Made by a program: the position numbers and the translations under genes. The notes below the pieces were generated by a model that was given only the letters and a program-made list of their open reading frames with translations, was not told the origin of the DNA and searched no databases. A stretch of 17,687 bases of DNA from Proteobacteria bacterium UBA7420 (lineage in GTDB: Bacteria > Pseudomonadota > Gammaproteobacteria > Magnimaribacterales > D2472). The first letter of the stretch is position 1; the number at the start of each line of letters is the position of its first letter. Shown here one piece after another: positions 7,427 to 14,082 of this stretch. The stretch spans positions 1-17,687 of the forward strand of contig DKMG01000114.1 of the NCBI GenBank assembly GCA_002469975.1. The letters run 5' to 3'.

Positions 7427-7511
7427 AATATAGTCCTCCTTAGTAGCGACTAAAAATGCATATCCTTGCGGCATATGCTGTTAATAAATGTAGACCCAAT
7501 TGGCATCTACC
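7427..7511 (-). promoter_or_regulatory. ROSE-like RNA thermometer in the ibpA leader
   Basis: The predicted leader folds into three successive hairpins. Hairpin 1 (7510-7490) pairs GTAGA with TCTAC. Hairpin 2 (7478-7458) pairs GCATAT with ATATGC and closes on a CC-GCAA-GG tetraloop with one bulged G. Hairpin 3 (7451-7432) pairs AGTC-G-CT with AG-GACT and buries the Shine-Dalgarno. Its ascending arm contains UCGCU facing AGGA with the G bulged, which fits the conserved U(U/C)GCU element of ROSE thermometers found before bacterial ibpA-type genes. Melting of this arm at high temperature would free the ribosome site. The folding was done by eye. Confidence 0.75.
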
Positions 7512-7516
7512 CCTCT

Positions 7517-7545
7517 TATTTTGGAACAATTATAAAAAAATCAAG
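7517..7545 (-). promoter_or_regulatory. Heat-shock (sigma-32-like) promoter of ibpA
   Basis: On the minus strand CTTGAT (7545-7540) is followed after 15 bp by CCAAAATA (7524-7517). This resembles the sigma-32 pattern CTTGAA - N13-17 - CCCCATNT: five of six in the -35 box, with CC and AT kept in the -10 box. The start of transcription would be near 7510, giving a leader of about 85 nt that begins with the first hairpin. Confidence 0.5.
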
Positions 7546-7561
7546 AGGTATAAAAAATTAA

Positions 7562-8119
7562 TTAGTCCCAGTGGGTAATAAATTTTTCAGGATCAAGATC
7601 AGGTATGGTTTTTATCGTGCCTGAAGGCGTTCCCACATATAGGTAGCCAATGACCCTATGTTCTGGAGTAAGACCAAGATATTCAACCAATGTTTGGTTA
7701 AACGCTAGTTTGCCAGTTCTCCATATGCCAGCATAATTTTTTGCATGGAGAGCAAGTAAGATATTCTGTGCAGCAGCAGCGGTTGAAAGCATTTGTTCGA
7801 TCTCGGGTACTTTTGGATGCTCGGTTATTTTTGTCACTAGAATAATAATCATTGGCGCCCGATAAGGTGCAGATTTATATTTCTCTATATGAGAGAGCTC
7901 TATATTTTCAATATGTTTGGATGCAAAGTCTGCAAAAAGAGTAGACAGCCTATCTATGCCTTTACCTGAGACTTGGATAAATCTAGAGGGTCTTAACCAG
8001 GCATGATCAGGAGCTCTAAGAGCAGCCTTATACACCTCATCCATTTCTTGATTGGATGGCATAGGGGCAGTTAGTTCGCGAGGAGAATTTCGAGAGATTA
8101 GGTTTTCTATGGCATCCAT
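7562..8119 (-). CDS. ydjA: YdjA-type nitroreductase family oxidoreductase
   Basis: A protein of 185 residues in the small YdjA branch of the FMN-dependent nitroreductase family. Family landmarks are ENLISRNSPREL (about 5-16), AALRAPDHAWLRPSRFI (32-48, where the RAPDH stretch lies by the FMN), YRAPMIIILV (87-96), the helix LSTAAAAQNILLAL, and YAGIWRTGKLAF followed by VIGYLYVGTP near the end. Such enzymes are homodimers that bind FMN and reduce nitro or quinone compounds with NAD(P)H; the natural substrate of YdjA is not firmly known. A TAGAAT box lies six bases before the ATG, and no Shine-Dalgarno is seen. It is divergent from the MAPEG gene and lies upstream of ibpA in the same direction, with no terminator between. 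Confidence 0.9.
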   Translation of the reverse strand: MDAIENLISRNSPRELTAPMPSNQEMDEVYKAALRAPDHAWLRPSRFIQVSGKGIDRLSTLFADFASKHIENIELSHIEKYKSAPYRAPMIIILVTKITEHPKVPEIEQMLSTAAAAQNILLALHAKNYAGIWRTGKLAFNQTLVEYLGLTPEHRVIGYLYVGTPSGTIKTIPDLDPEKFITHWD

Positions 8120-8216
8120 ACCTTTATTCTAATTGATGATGAAACTTTTTTTAAAAAATTCTCCAATCTTCTCTGTCATCAGATTAAACTTACGAGACAA
8201 CTTAAAATTACTACCT

Positions 8217-8603
8217 ATGGAAATCACTCTATTATATGCATCGCTTTTATCAGTACTAGCTATTTGTTTAGCCTTTAGCACGGGACTGGTTCGATCTAAA
8301 ACCAACACCATGCTTGGGGAAGGAGATTCACCAGAAATGCTGCAGTCGATTAGAGCATTTGGTAATTTAATTGAATACGCACCCTTGGCTATTATCATGT
8401 TGGGGCTGCTTGAAATTCAAGACATCGATGGCTGGAAACTGCATATCCTGGGATCAACTTTTTTTCTTAGCCGTATCTTGCATGCATATGGGCTCGCCAT
8501 CTCTAGAGAAAGCACTCCCTATAGATTGCTTGGTACATTAGGCACATGGATAACTATTTTAGCCATGGCTATTTCTGGTATTGTTATCTCTCTGCCTTTG
8601 TAA
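8217..8603 (+). CDS. MAPEG-family membrane protein (COG3788, YecN-like)
   Basis: A protein of 128 residues with four hydrophobic helices. It begins MEITLLYASLLSVLAI and contains VRSKTNTMLGEGDSPEML, then RAFGNLIEYAPLAIIMLGLLE, then FFLSRILHAYGLAIS. The motif R-A-x-x-N-x-x-E-Y-x-P is the signature of the MAPEG family (membrane glutathione-dependent enzymes). Bacterial COG3788 members have no settled substrate; glutathione conjugation or peroxidase activity is only an inference. The frame is open back to 8133, but the ATG at 8217 matches the usual start of this family and leaves 97 bp for the divergent promoters. A hypothetical exported protein gene follows after 35 bp. Confidence 0.88.
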   Translation: MEITLLYASLLSVLAICLAFSTGLVRSKTNTMLGEGDSPEMLQSIRAFGNLIEYAPLAIIMLGLLEIQDIDGWKLHILGSTFFLSRILHAYGLAISRESTPYRLLGTLGTWITILAMAISGIVISLPL

Positions 8604-8638
8604 GGAAACTTTCTATTAATCATCCTGTCTAAATTAAT

Positions 8639-9064
8639 ATGAATTCTTGTAAACATTTCTTCCTAATAGTTTTAATAAGCTTTGGTGCAAGCGCAGCCTT
8701 CGCACAAACGCATTCAGATCAAGATCAAACAGTCATTGAGTCTGTCTGGCAATTAGATCGAAATGCCTCGTCCCTCTCATCCAGGGGTAATGGCCAGGTC
8801 CTATATTTCTTTTCCAGCGACGCCTATCAGACTTATCAAGCTAGAAAATTTCAAAACTGGGATAATTTCTCGGTGGTGGATGTTAGAAACTTAATACGAT
8901 TAAAAAAGAATCAAAAAATTAAAATACAAAAGTCTCAATTCAATAATTCAATTTATGCAGTAGAATTGCTTAGCGGGTTTCACAAGGGCAAGACTTATTA
9001 TTTAATCGCAGAAGAATTGAAAAAAAACTTTATTCAGGAGAAAGAGGATGTTAAATCAGTCTAA
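8639..9064 (+). CDS. Exported protein of unknown function
   Basis: A protein of 141 residues that I do not recognise. It has a clear signal peptide: MNSCKHFF, then a hydrophobic core, then ASAAFA as a likely signal peptidase I site near residue 22. The mature part is soluble and mixed, with repeated basic stretches (RLKKNQKIKIQK) and a conserved-looking end, GFHKGKTYYLIAEELKKNF. No cysteines are left in the mature protein. It is probably periplasmic. Its last 17 nt contain the ribosome binding site and start of the next gene, a SlyB-like lipoprotein, so the two proteins are probably made together and may act together in the envelope; that link is inference. Confidence 0.75.
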   Translation: MNSCKHFFLIVLISFGASAAFAQTHSDQDQTVIESVWQLDRNASSLSSRGNGQVLYFFSSDAYQTYQARKFQNWDNFSVVDVRNLIRLKKNQKIKIQKSQFNNSIYAVELLSGFHKGKTYYLIAEELKKNFIQEKEDVKSV

Positions 9065-9518
9065 ATATTTCGCTACATTAATAACTGCTGTGCTGTTAAT
9101 TTCTGGTTGTTCATACAACTCTTTAAAACCAGAAGTGGTTGATCGTTCTGCTGCTCAGCGGATGCAAACGGTTGTATTTGCAACTGTAGTTTCAATAGAT
9201 AGGGTCATCTTATCTGGCGATGGTGATACTGGAGCATTTGCTGGAGCTATTCTTGGTGCTGTGGCTGGCTCTTCTGTCACTGACTCTGAGACTGAGTCTG
9301 ATGTTGCTGGGGTCCTTGGGGCCTTGGTGGGCTCTGCCATTGGAGCTAAAGCTGGCGATGCTGCAACTCGAAAACCAGCCATTGAATTATTGTTAGACCT
9401 AGATTCTGGAAAAACTGTTTCCATTATTCAGGAAGAAGGCGACTATTCTTTTGAGGTTGGTCAGAGAGTAAAAATTATCAAAAATAAAGGTAAGTCCCGA
9501 GTGATGCCTTTGAAATGA
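9048..9518 (+). CDS. SlyB/Pcp-like glycine-zipper outer-membrane lipoprotein
   Basis: A protein of 156 residues with a type II signal peptide and lipobox LISG-C (C21 becomes lipidated). After a short linker comes a glycine zipper double helix (about 62-103: GAFAGAILGAVAGS, then GVLGALVGSAIGAKAGDA) as in SlyB and Pcp lipoproteins. A small beta-rich C-terminal domain (about 111-150: IELLLDLDSGKTVSI, GDYSFEVGQRVKII) follows. The lipoprotein likely sits in the outer membrane; in enterics SlyB helps stabilise the envelope under stress. An AGGAG seven bases before the ATG is one of the best ribosome sites in the window. The stop overlaps the recX start (ATGA). Confidence 0.87.
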   Translation: MLNQSKYFATLITAVLLISGCSYNSLKPEVVDRSAAQRMQTVVFATVVSIDRVILSGDGDTGAFAGAILGAVAGSSVTDSETESDVAGVLGALVGSAIGAKAGDAATRKPAIELLLDLDSGKTVSIIQEEGDYSFEVGQRVKIIKNKGKSRVMPLK

Positions 9519-9955
9519 GCTCCGAAGCTTTCACGGTTATCTACAATAAAGGTTTAGACCTAGTCTCCAGGCGCGAACATTCGCGTCATGAATTAATGCA
9601 AAAACTAGACAAGCGTTACCCAGAGTCTTCTCCAATTATTGAGGAAGCTCTTGATAAGCTTGAGGTTAACAGGATATTGGATGATGAGCGTTTTGCAGAA
9701 ATGTATGTTAATTCAAGAGCTCGAAAAGGTTTTGGACCAAAAAAAATTGAGATGGAGCTAAATGCTAAGCGTGTTGATTCTACCATCACCTCTAATGCCT
9801 TGGAGGTCTATGAGACATGGCTTGAAAATGCTCAAAAAGAACTCAAAAAGAAATTTAAAGATCAGAAGCCCACTGACTATCAGTCCAAAATGAAGCAAAA
9901 ACAATTTCTATTTACCAGAGGGTTTTCAGGCTCAATTATCGACAAAGTTTTGTAA
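9515..9955 (+). CDS. recX: Regulatory protein RecX
   Basis: A protein of 146 residues made of repeated three-helix units, with RecX landmarks LVSRREHSRHELMQKLDKR (in part, about 16-34), EALDKLEVNRILDDERFAEMYVNSRARKGFGPKKI (split over about 43-77) and a third unit ending QKQFLFTRGFSGSIIDKVL. RecX binds RecA filaments and limits their growth. The length is normal for the family (about 150). recX usually lies after recA; here recA is not present and recX is instead coupled by ATGA overlap to the lipoprotein gene and leads into dnaX after 23 bp. Acidic and basic residues are plentiful, as in other family members. Confidence 0.9.
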   Translation: MSSEAFTVIYNKGLDLVSRREHSRHELMQKLDKRYPESSPIIEEALDKLEVNRILDDERFAEMYVNSRARKGFGPKKIEMELNAKRVDSTITSNALEVYETWLENAQKELKKKFKDQKPTDYQSKMKQKQFLFTRGFSGSIIDKVL

Positions 9956-9962
9956 ATTGACA

Positions 9963-9971
9963 TGGTATGAT
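9963..9971 (+). promoter_or_regulatory. Possible extended -10 promoter of dnaX
   Basis: TGGTATGAT (TG, one base, TATGAT) lies just upstream of dnaX and would place the start of transcription on or just before the ATG at 9979, giving a leaderless or almost leaderless mRNA. There is no obvious -35 box at the right spacing. A TTGACA at 9957-9962 is too close to serve this box. Confidence 0.35.
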
Positions 9972-9978
9972 TGACCCT

Positions 9979-11613
9979 ATGTCTTACCAGGTTTTAGCAA
10001 GAAAATACCGACCATCTTCTTTTGCCGAAGTTGTCGGTCAAGAGCATGTTCTTAAGGCTCTAGAAAACAGCATTCTACAAAATAAACTTCATCAAGCTTA
10101 TATCTTTAGCGGTACACGAGGGGTCGGTAAAACCACGATAGCTAGAGTATTTGCCAAGTGCTTGAATTGCATGCAAACAGATTCACCACAGGCAGTCCCA
10201 TGCAACACTTGTTCGGCTTGCGAAGAAATTAAAATTGGTCGCCATATGGAATTTTTAGAAGTGGATGCTGCCTCTAGAACAGGAGTAGATGACATGAGAG
10301 AGCTACTGGAATCAGTTCAGTACAAACCTGCCAATGCTCGTTTTAAAATATACTTAATCGATGAGGTGCATATGCTCTCGAAGAGTAGCTTCAATGCTCT
10401 ATTAAAGACTCTCGAAGAACCACCTCCCCATGTCATGTTTTTAATGGCAACGACTGAAGTAGAAAAGGTACCCAAGACTGTCCTGTCTCGTTGCCTGCAA
10501 TTAAACTTAAAGATTATTCCTGAGAGCCAAATTCAGCAGCACACCAAATCTTTGCTTGATCTTGAATCTATTAGCTATGATGAAGAATCTATAGAGCTGA
10601 TATCTGAGGCAGCCCAGGGGTCCGTGAGAGACGGTTTAACGCTTTTAGATCAAGCAATAGCCCATGGGAATGGCGCCTTGAACTCAGAGGATGTGAAGGC
10701 TCTGCTTGGCACCATTGATCAGTCATATATTATTGAATTGGTAGAGCAGATTGCTTCTAAGAATGGTGATGGAGCCTATAATGCATTGCATAAAATTACC
10801 GAGCTAAATGTTGAATACGAGCAGGTGCTGAAAATCTTGATTTCAGTGCTTCATAAGATCGCATTGCAACAACAGCTTGAGAATAGCGATAGCACTTCTA
10901 TACAAAGCTTAGCTCAAGCCTTAGACCCTCAAGTGATACAACTTCATTATGAGATTGCTCTAAACTCATTGAGTAAATTTCATGTTCACCCTCATCCTAA
11001 GCAAGCTTTAGAATTGTGTATATTGCGAATGCTTGCGTTTCAGCCTATCAGCGAAGTGCCACCCTTGGTAGAAGAAAAAAAAAATCTTAAAATAAGTCCA
11101 GAGCCCTCAGCTCAGACTCAACCTCAAGAAAGTGCCCCTCCTATTTCTGTGCCTAGCGAAACAACGCCACTTAACTTCACTGCCCCTGTAGCACCTGCTG
11201 AAGAGCCTCAGACATCTATCCCTTCTCACCTGGATCTGAAGGGTTGGAATGCTATGTTCCATTCTCTTGAGCTCTCCATGTTTGTAAAACAAGTTTTCTC
11301 AGAGTTTGAATTTCTTAACTTTGAAAATAAAATTGTAACTTTAAAAAAATCAGATGATCTGATTAACCCAACAGAAGGCTTAAAGACTGAATTTATAGAA
11401 GCTCTTGCAAAAAGACTGGGCAACGAGATCTCACTTGTGATTGAAAGCGGTGATGTGGCATCGTCACCTGCCGCTATGGAAGAGCTTGAAGTTAAACAAC
11501 AGTTAGACGAGGACAAGGCTGCGCTGCTTGAAAATCCTGTGTTAAAAGATATTCTTGAGTCCTTTGATGGAAAAATTATTGATGAATCGGTTAACAAGGT
11601 AACGAATGAGTAA
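9979..11613 (+). CDS. dnaX: DNA polymerase III subunits tau and gamma
   Basis: A protein of 544 residues (full-length tau). It starts MSYQVLARKYRP as in E. coli, so the ATG at 9979 is preferred over one four codons upstream. The AAA+ clamp-loader ATPase shows Walker A GTRGVGKTT (45-53), the zinc site (C64, C75, C78, C81), Walker B IDEVHMLS (127-134) and the SRC arginine finger (170-172). Domain III runs to about 355. A proline-rich linker (about 370-415) and a C-terminal domain (about 420-544, beginning near LKGWNAMF) match the tau-specific part that binds helicase and polymerase alpha. A run of ten A's covers codons 366-369 and could yield a gamma of about 370 residues. The 3' end overlaps recR by 8 nt. 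Confidence 0.96.
   Translation: MSYQVLARKYRPSSFAEVVGQEHVLKALENSILQNKLHQAYIFSGTRGVGKTTIARVFAKCLNCMQTDSPQAVPCNTCSACEEIKIGRHMEFLEVDAASRTGVDDMRELLESVQYKPANARFKIYLIDEVHMLSKSSFNALLKTLEEPPPHVMFLMATTEVEKVPKTVLSRCLQLNLKIIPESQIQQHTKSLLDLESISYDEESIELISEAAQGSVRDGLTLLDQAIAHGNGALNSEDVKALLGTIDQSYIIELVEQIASKNGDGAYNALHKITELNVEYEQVLKILISVLHKIALQQQLENSDSTSIQSLAQALDPQVIQLHYEIALNSLSKFHVHPHPKQALELCILRMLAFQPISEVPPLVEEKKNLKISPEPSAQTQPQESAPPISVPSETTPLNFTAPVAPAEEPQTSIPSHLDLKGWNAMFHSLELSMFVKQVFSEFEFLNFENKIVTLKKSDDLINPTEGLKTEFIEALAKRLGNEISLVIESGDVASSPAAMEELEVKQQLDEDKAALLENPVLKDILESFDGKIIDESVNKVTNE
11075..11095 (+). promoter_or_regulatory. Slippery A10 tract for tau/gamma production in dnaX
   Basis: Ten A's at 11075-11084 are read as GAA AAA AAA AAT. 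One step back (or one extra A in the mRNA) gives AAA TCT TAA with a stop at 11088-11090 and a product of 370 residues. One missing A gives ATC TTA AAA TAA with a stop at 11093-11095 and a product of 371 residues. The site lies at the end of clamp-loader domain III, where gamma ends. No strong downstream hairpin was seen, so slippage of RNA polymerase, as in Thermus dnaX, is as likely as ribosomal frameshifting. Confidence 0.6.
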
Positions 11614-12193
11614 AGACCTTCTCTATGAATTAATTGAATCTCTGACGATCCTTCCAGGGGTTGGAAAAAAGTCTGCTCAGCGCATGGCTTTATTTTTGTT
11701 AGATAAAAATAAAGACGGGGCAGCACACCTGGCGAAGACCTTAGAGGAGTGTTTAAACACCATCCAGCGATGCGAAACTTGCAGACAGTTAACCTCAGAG
11801 TCCATTTGTAGAATCTGCAGTGATTTGTCTAGAGATGCTTATAGTTTATGTGTAGTGGAGAGTCCTTCGGATGTCTTGGCGATTGAATCAACTGGAGGCT
11901 TTAAAGGCCGATACTTTGTTTTGATGGGTCGATTATCTCCCATTGATGGCATTTCACCAGATGATTTAGGTATTCCAGATTTACTACGCCATATCCAACA
12001 TGCTCAGATTGAGGAAGTCATTCTTGCAACGAGCTCGACCGTTGAAGGGGATGCAACTGCTTCTTTTCTAAAAGACCATCTTCAGTCTGTAAAAGTTTCA
12101 AGGATCTCTTATGGTATTCCTATAGGAGGCGAGTTAGAGTATGTCGACGGCAACACTATTGCTAGAGCAATCCAAGGGAGGATCGAAATCTAA
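11606..12193 (+). CDS. recR: Recombination mediator RecR
   Basis: A protein of 195 residues (the E. coli protein has 201). A helix-hairpin-helix (LPGVGKKSAQRMA, 16-28) is followed by a four-cysteine zinc site (C56, C59, C68, C71) and a Toprim domain (VVESPSDVLAIE, about 83-94), then a Walker-like end SRISYGIPIGGELEYVD. RecR forms a ring with RecO or RecF that loads RecA on gapped DNA. It overlaps dnaX by 8 nt and an AAGG lies six bases before its ATG. In many gammaproteobacteria ybaB sits between dnaX and recR; here it does not. The stop shares one base with the dcd start (TAATG). Confidence 0.96.
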   Translation: MSKDLLYELIESLTILPGVGKKSAQRMALFLLDKNKDGAAHLAKTLEECLNTIQRCETCRQLTSESICRICSDLSRDAYSLCVVESPSDVLAIESTGGFKGRYFVLMGRLSPIDGISPDDLGIPDLLRHIQHAQIEEVILATSSTVEGDATASFLKDHLQSVKVSRISYGIPIGGELEYVDGNTIARAIQGRIEI

Positions 12194-12762
12194 TGTCTAT
12201 TAAACCGGATGTATGGATTAAACGAAAGGCTGAAAATGAAGGCATGATCGAGCCATTTTCTAAGAATCAAGTTAGGGTAGATGACAAGGGTGACAAGTTA
12301 ATTTCATATGGTGTATCAAGCTTTGGGTACGATGTTCGCTGTGCAAATGAATTTAAAGTGTTTACAAATATTTATTCAGCAACCGTAGATCCAAAAGTAT
12401 TTGATGATAAAAGCTTTGTCGATATTACCGCCGATGTTTGCATTATTCCGCCTAATTCATTCGCTTTAGCTAGGACGGTAGAGTACTTTCGCATTCCAAG
12501 GAATGTGCTAACAATCTGCTTAGGCAAATCTACGTATGCAAGGTGCGGCATTATTGTTAATGTGACACCTCTTGAGCCTGAGTGGGAGGGTCATGTGACA
12601 CTAGAATTTTCCAACACCACAAATCTTCCTGCAAAAATTTATGCTGGCGAGGGCGTTGCTCAGATGATCTTTTTTGAATCTGATGAAGACTGCGAAGTCA
12701 GCTATAAGGATAGAGGCGGGAAATATCAAGGTCAGACTGGCGTCACGCTCCCAAAAACTTAA
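12193..12762 (+). CDS. dcd: dCTP deaminase
   Basis: A protein of 189 residues of the trimeric dUTPase/dCTP deaminase fold. The substrate-binding stretch GKSTYARCGI (111-120) and the catalytic glutamate in EGHVTLEFSN (E138) are present, along with the nucleotide-closing C-terminus GGKYQGQTG (175-183). It converts dCTP to dUTP and ammonia, the first step to dTMP. The sequence follows the roughly 188-residue form of Pseudomonas and Burkholderia (FEPEWEG-like motif, here LEPEWEG) rather than the E. coli form. GGAGG lies about eleven bases before the ATG, inside recR. Its stop overlaps the stop of the convergent DUF3108 gene by 4 nt with no terminator between. Confidence 0.96.
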   Translation: MSIKPDVWIKRKAENEGMIEPFSKNQVRVDDKGDKLISYGVSSFGYDVRCANEFKVFTNIYSATVDPKVFDDKSFVDITADVCIIPPNSFALARTVEYFRIPRNVLTICLGKSTYARCGIIVNVTPLEPEWEGHVTLEFSNTTNLPAKIYAGEGVAQMIFFESDEDCEVSYKDRGGKYQGQTGVTLPKT

Positions 12763-13439
12763 AGTAAGCCTTTAAGCTGCAGGAGGGTGTCTCCTTTTTC
12801 ATCCTGGTCTTCCATCCTGACGATTAAATAACCAAGCTCTGGCGATAAAAAGTAAGTTGTAATCCTGTTGTTGTCTTGAGGTCGCTTTCGCTGGACAACC
12901 TTGCATTGATAGGCTACCGCCCCAACCTCGCACTCTGCATCTGCATTCAGCGTGTAGTGATTTGATTCGATCTCACCAGTCTTAATATCTGGCAGCAAAA
13001 GAGAAAATGTCTTAGCACCTTGTATAACTTTTTTTCTAATTTGTATCTGAGCATTCAAAGGATCAAAAATTTCTAAATTTTCAGGTAAACTTTTTTCCCA
13101 TTCAAACTTACCCGACGAACCTATAGTTTTTGCTTCTTGATCAAACTTCACAATTCGTTTTTGTGTAATAAAGGCAAACTTAGCACTCATGGTGTACTGA
13201 TTGGTGGTGATCAAATCCTGGCTTTCATGAAACTCAGAGCTTATATCAATTTTCCCCAAAGGAAATTTTGCTTTAAATGATAGAGATCTAGCACCATCTT
13301 CCATGGTCTTCAATTCACGCACACCCTGCATACTGACATCGGAGTTTGTAAAGTCATACATTGCTTTGTAGTCAGGGAGTATCTGGCTGGAAACATTTAA
13401 TGAGACTAATACTAATAGTACGCTGGCTAATCTATACAT
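12759..13439 (-). CDS. DUF3108-family exported protein
   Basis: A protein of 226 residues with a signal peptide (MYRLASVLLVLVSLNVSSQ) and a mature beta-rich domain: YKAMYDF, RSLSFKAKFPLGKI, LITTNQYTMSAK, FEWEKSLPENLEIFDPLNAQIQI (in part), and a C-terminal strand LGYLIVRMEDQDEKGDTLLQL. This matches the DUF3108 family, periplasmic proteins of unknown function that usually follow purN in gammaproteobacteria. The mature part carries two cysteines (AECEVGAVAYQCK), which may form a disulfide. The frame is open to 13484, but the ATG at 13439 gives the signal peptide and overlaps the purN stop by 8 nt, indicating coupling. Why it travels with purine genes is not known. Confidence 0.85.
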   Translation of the reverse strand: MYRLASVLLVLVSLNVSSQILPDYKAMYDFTNSDVSMQGVRELKTMEDGARSLSFKAKFPLGKIDISSEFHESQDLITTNQYTMSAKFAFITQKRIVKFDQEAKTIGSSGKFEWEKSLPENLEIFDPLNAQIQIRKKVIQGAKTFSLLLPDIKTGEIESNHYTLNADAECEVGAVAYQCKVVQRKRPQDNNRITTYFLSPELGYLIVRMEDQDEKGDTLLQLKGLL

Positions 13440-14079
13440 TAAAAAACTCCATATTATTTTTTCCGAAGTGACTCTTCGCTTCAAATTTTACCTTTTTGCC
13501 CTGCAAGGAGATCAGGCCCTTCAAAACCTCAGCAATGACCTTGGGCAACAGCGCATGTTCTATTTTATGAATCCTTTGAATAAGCTTAGTTTCAGTTTGA
13601 GTCGGATCAATTTTTAAAGCACCCTGTGCAATCACAGGGCCACCATCTAACTCTCCGTTTACATAATGCACCGTGACACCATGCATCAAATCACCATTCT
13701 CTAAAGCTTGACTGTGTGTGTTGAGTCCGGGGTACTCAGGAAGCAAAGAAGGGTGAATATTAATTAATTTTCCAGCAAAGGCATCTGTAAAGTTTGACGT
13801 GAGAATTCTCATAAAACCAGCAAGAACAACTAAATCTGGTTCGATTGAAAGCACTTGCTCAGTCAAAGATAGATCAAATGCTTCGCGCGAAGCAAAGTCT
13901 TCATGGCTAATGGTTTTAGTCATTAAGTGATATTTTTGTGCACGCTCTAGGCCCTTGACCCCTGCCTGGTTAGAGATCACTAACTCAATAGAGCCTGGAA
14001 TACTGCCATTTTGACAGGCCTTTGCTATAGCCTCCAAATTAGATCCATTACCAGAAATTAGAACAACAATTTTTTGCAT
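13432..14079 (-). CDS. purN: Phosphoribosylglycinamide formyltransferase (GAR transformylase)
   Basis: A protein of 215 residues. GNGSNLEA (10-17) binds the phosphate of the substrate, N107 and H109 in INIHPSLLP and D145 in ELDGGPVIAQ are the catalytic set. It moves a formyl group from 10-formyl-tetrahydrofolate to glycinamide ribonucleotide, step 3 of purine synthesis. It follows purM by 3 bp in the same direction and overlaps the DUF3108 gene, so purM-purN-DUF3108 is one transcript. The last 10-15 residues extend past the usual end of the family (E. coli 212 residues), but this is small. Confidence 0.97.
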   Translation of the reverse strand: MQKIVVLISGNGSNLEAIAKACQNGSIPGSIELVISNQAGVKGLERAQKYHLMTKTISHEDFASREAFDLSLTEQVLSIEPDLVVLAGFMRILTSNFTDAFAGKLINIHPSLLPEYPGLNTHSQALENGDLMHGVTVHYVNGELDGGPVIAQGALKIDPTQTETKLIQRIHKIEHALLPKVIAEVLKGLISLQGKKVKFEAKSHFGKNNMEFFNV

Positions 14080-14082
14080 ATT

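Noticed and set aside
7427..7474. Longer ibpA reading frame starting at 7474
   Set aside because: The added codons are the thermometer leader; a strong AAGGAGGA precedes the ATG at 7426 and family members start there.
8133..8216. Extended start for the MAPEG gene at 8133
   Set aside because: COG3788 members start close to MExTxxYA, which is at 8217; the extra residues look unlike the family and would use up the divergent promoter region.
9155..9424. Minus-strand open frame within the SlyB-like gene
   Set aside because: It is the reverse of the glycine/alanine-rich zipper, which gives proline/alanine-rich shadow frames; no ribosome site.
9957..9971. TTGACA (9957) and TATGAT (9966) as a full sigma-70 promoter
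   Set aside because: The boxes are three bases apart instead of about 17; only the extended -10 reading is retained.
11085..11130. Stem-loop after the A10 run as a ribosomal frameshift stimulator
   Set aside because: Only short four-base-pair stems (such as CTTA/TAAG and GAGC/GCTC) were found; too weak to claim.
11226..11726. 166-residue open frame on the minus strand across dnaX and recR
   Set aside because: It is antisense to two certain genes, serine/leucine rich, and has no recognisable domain.
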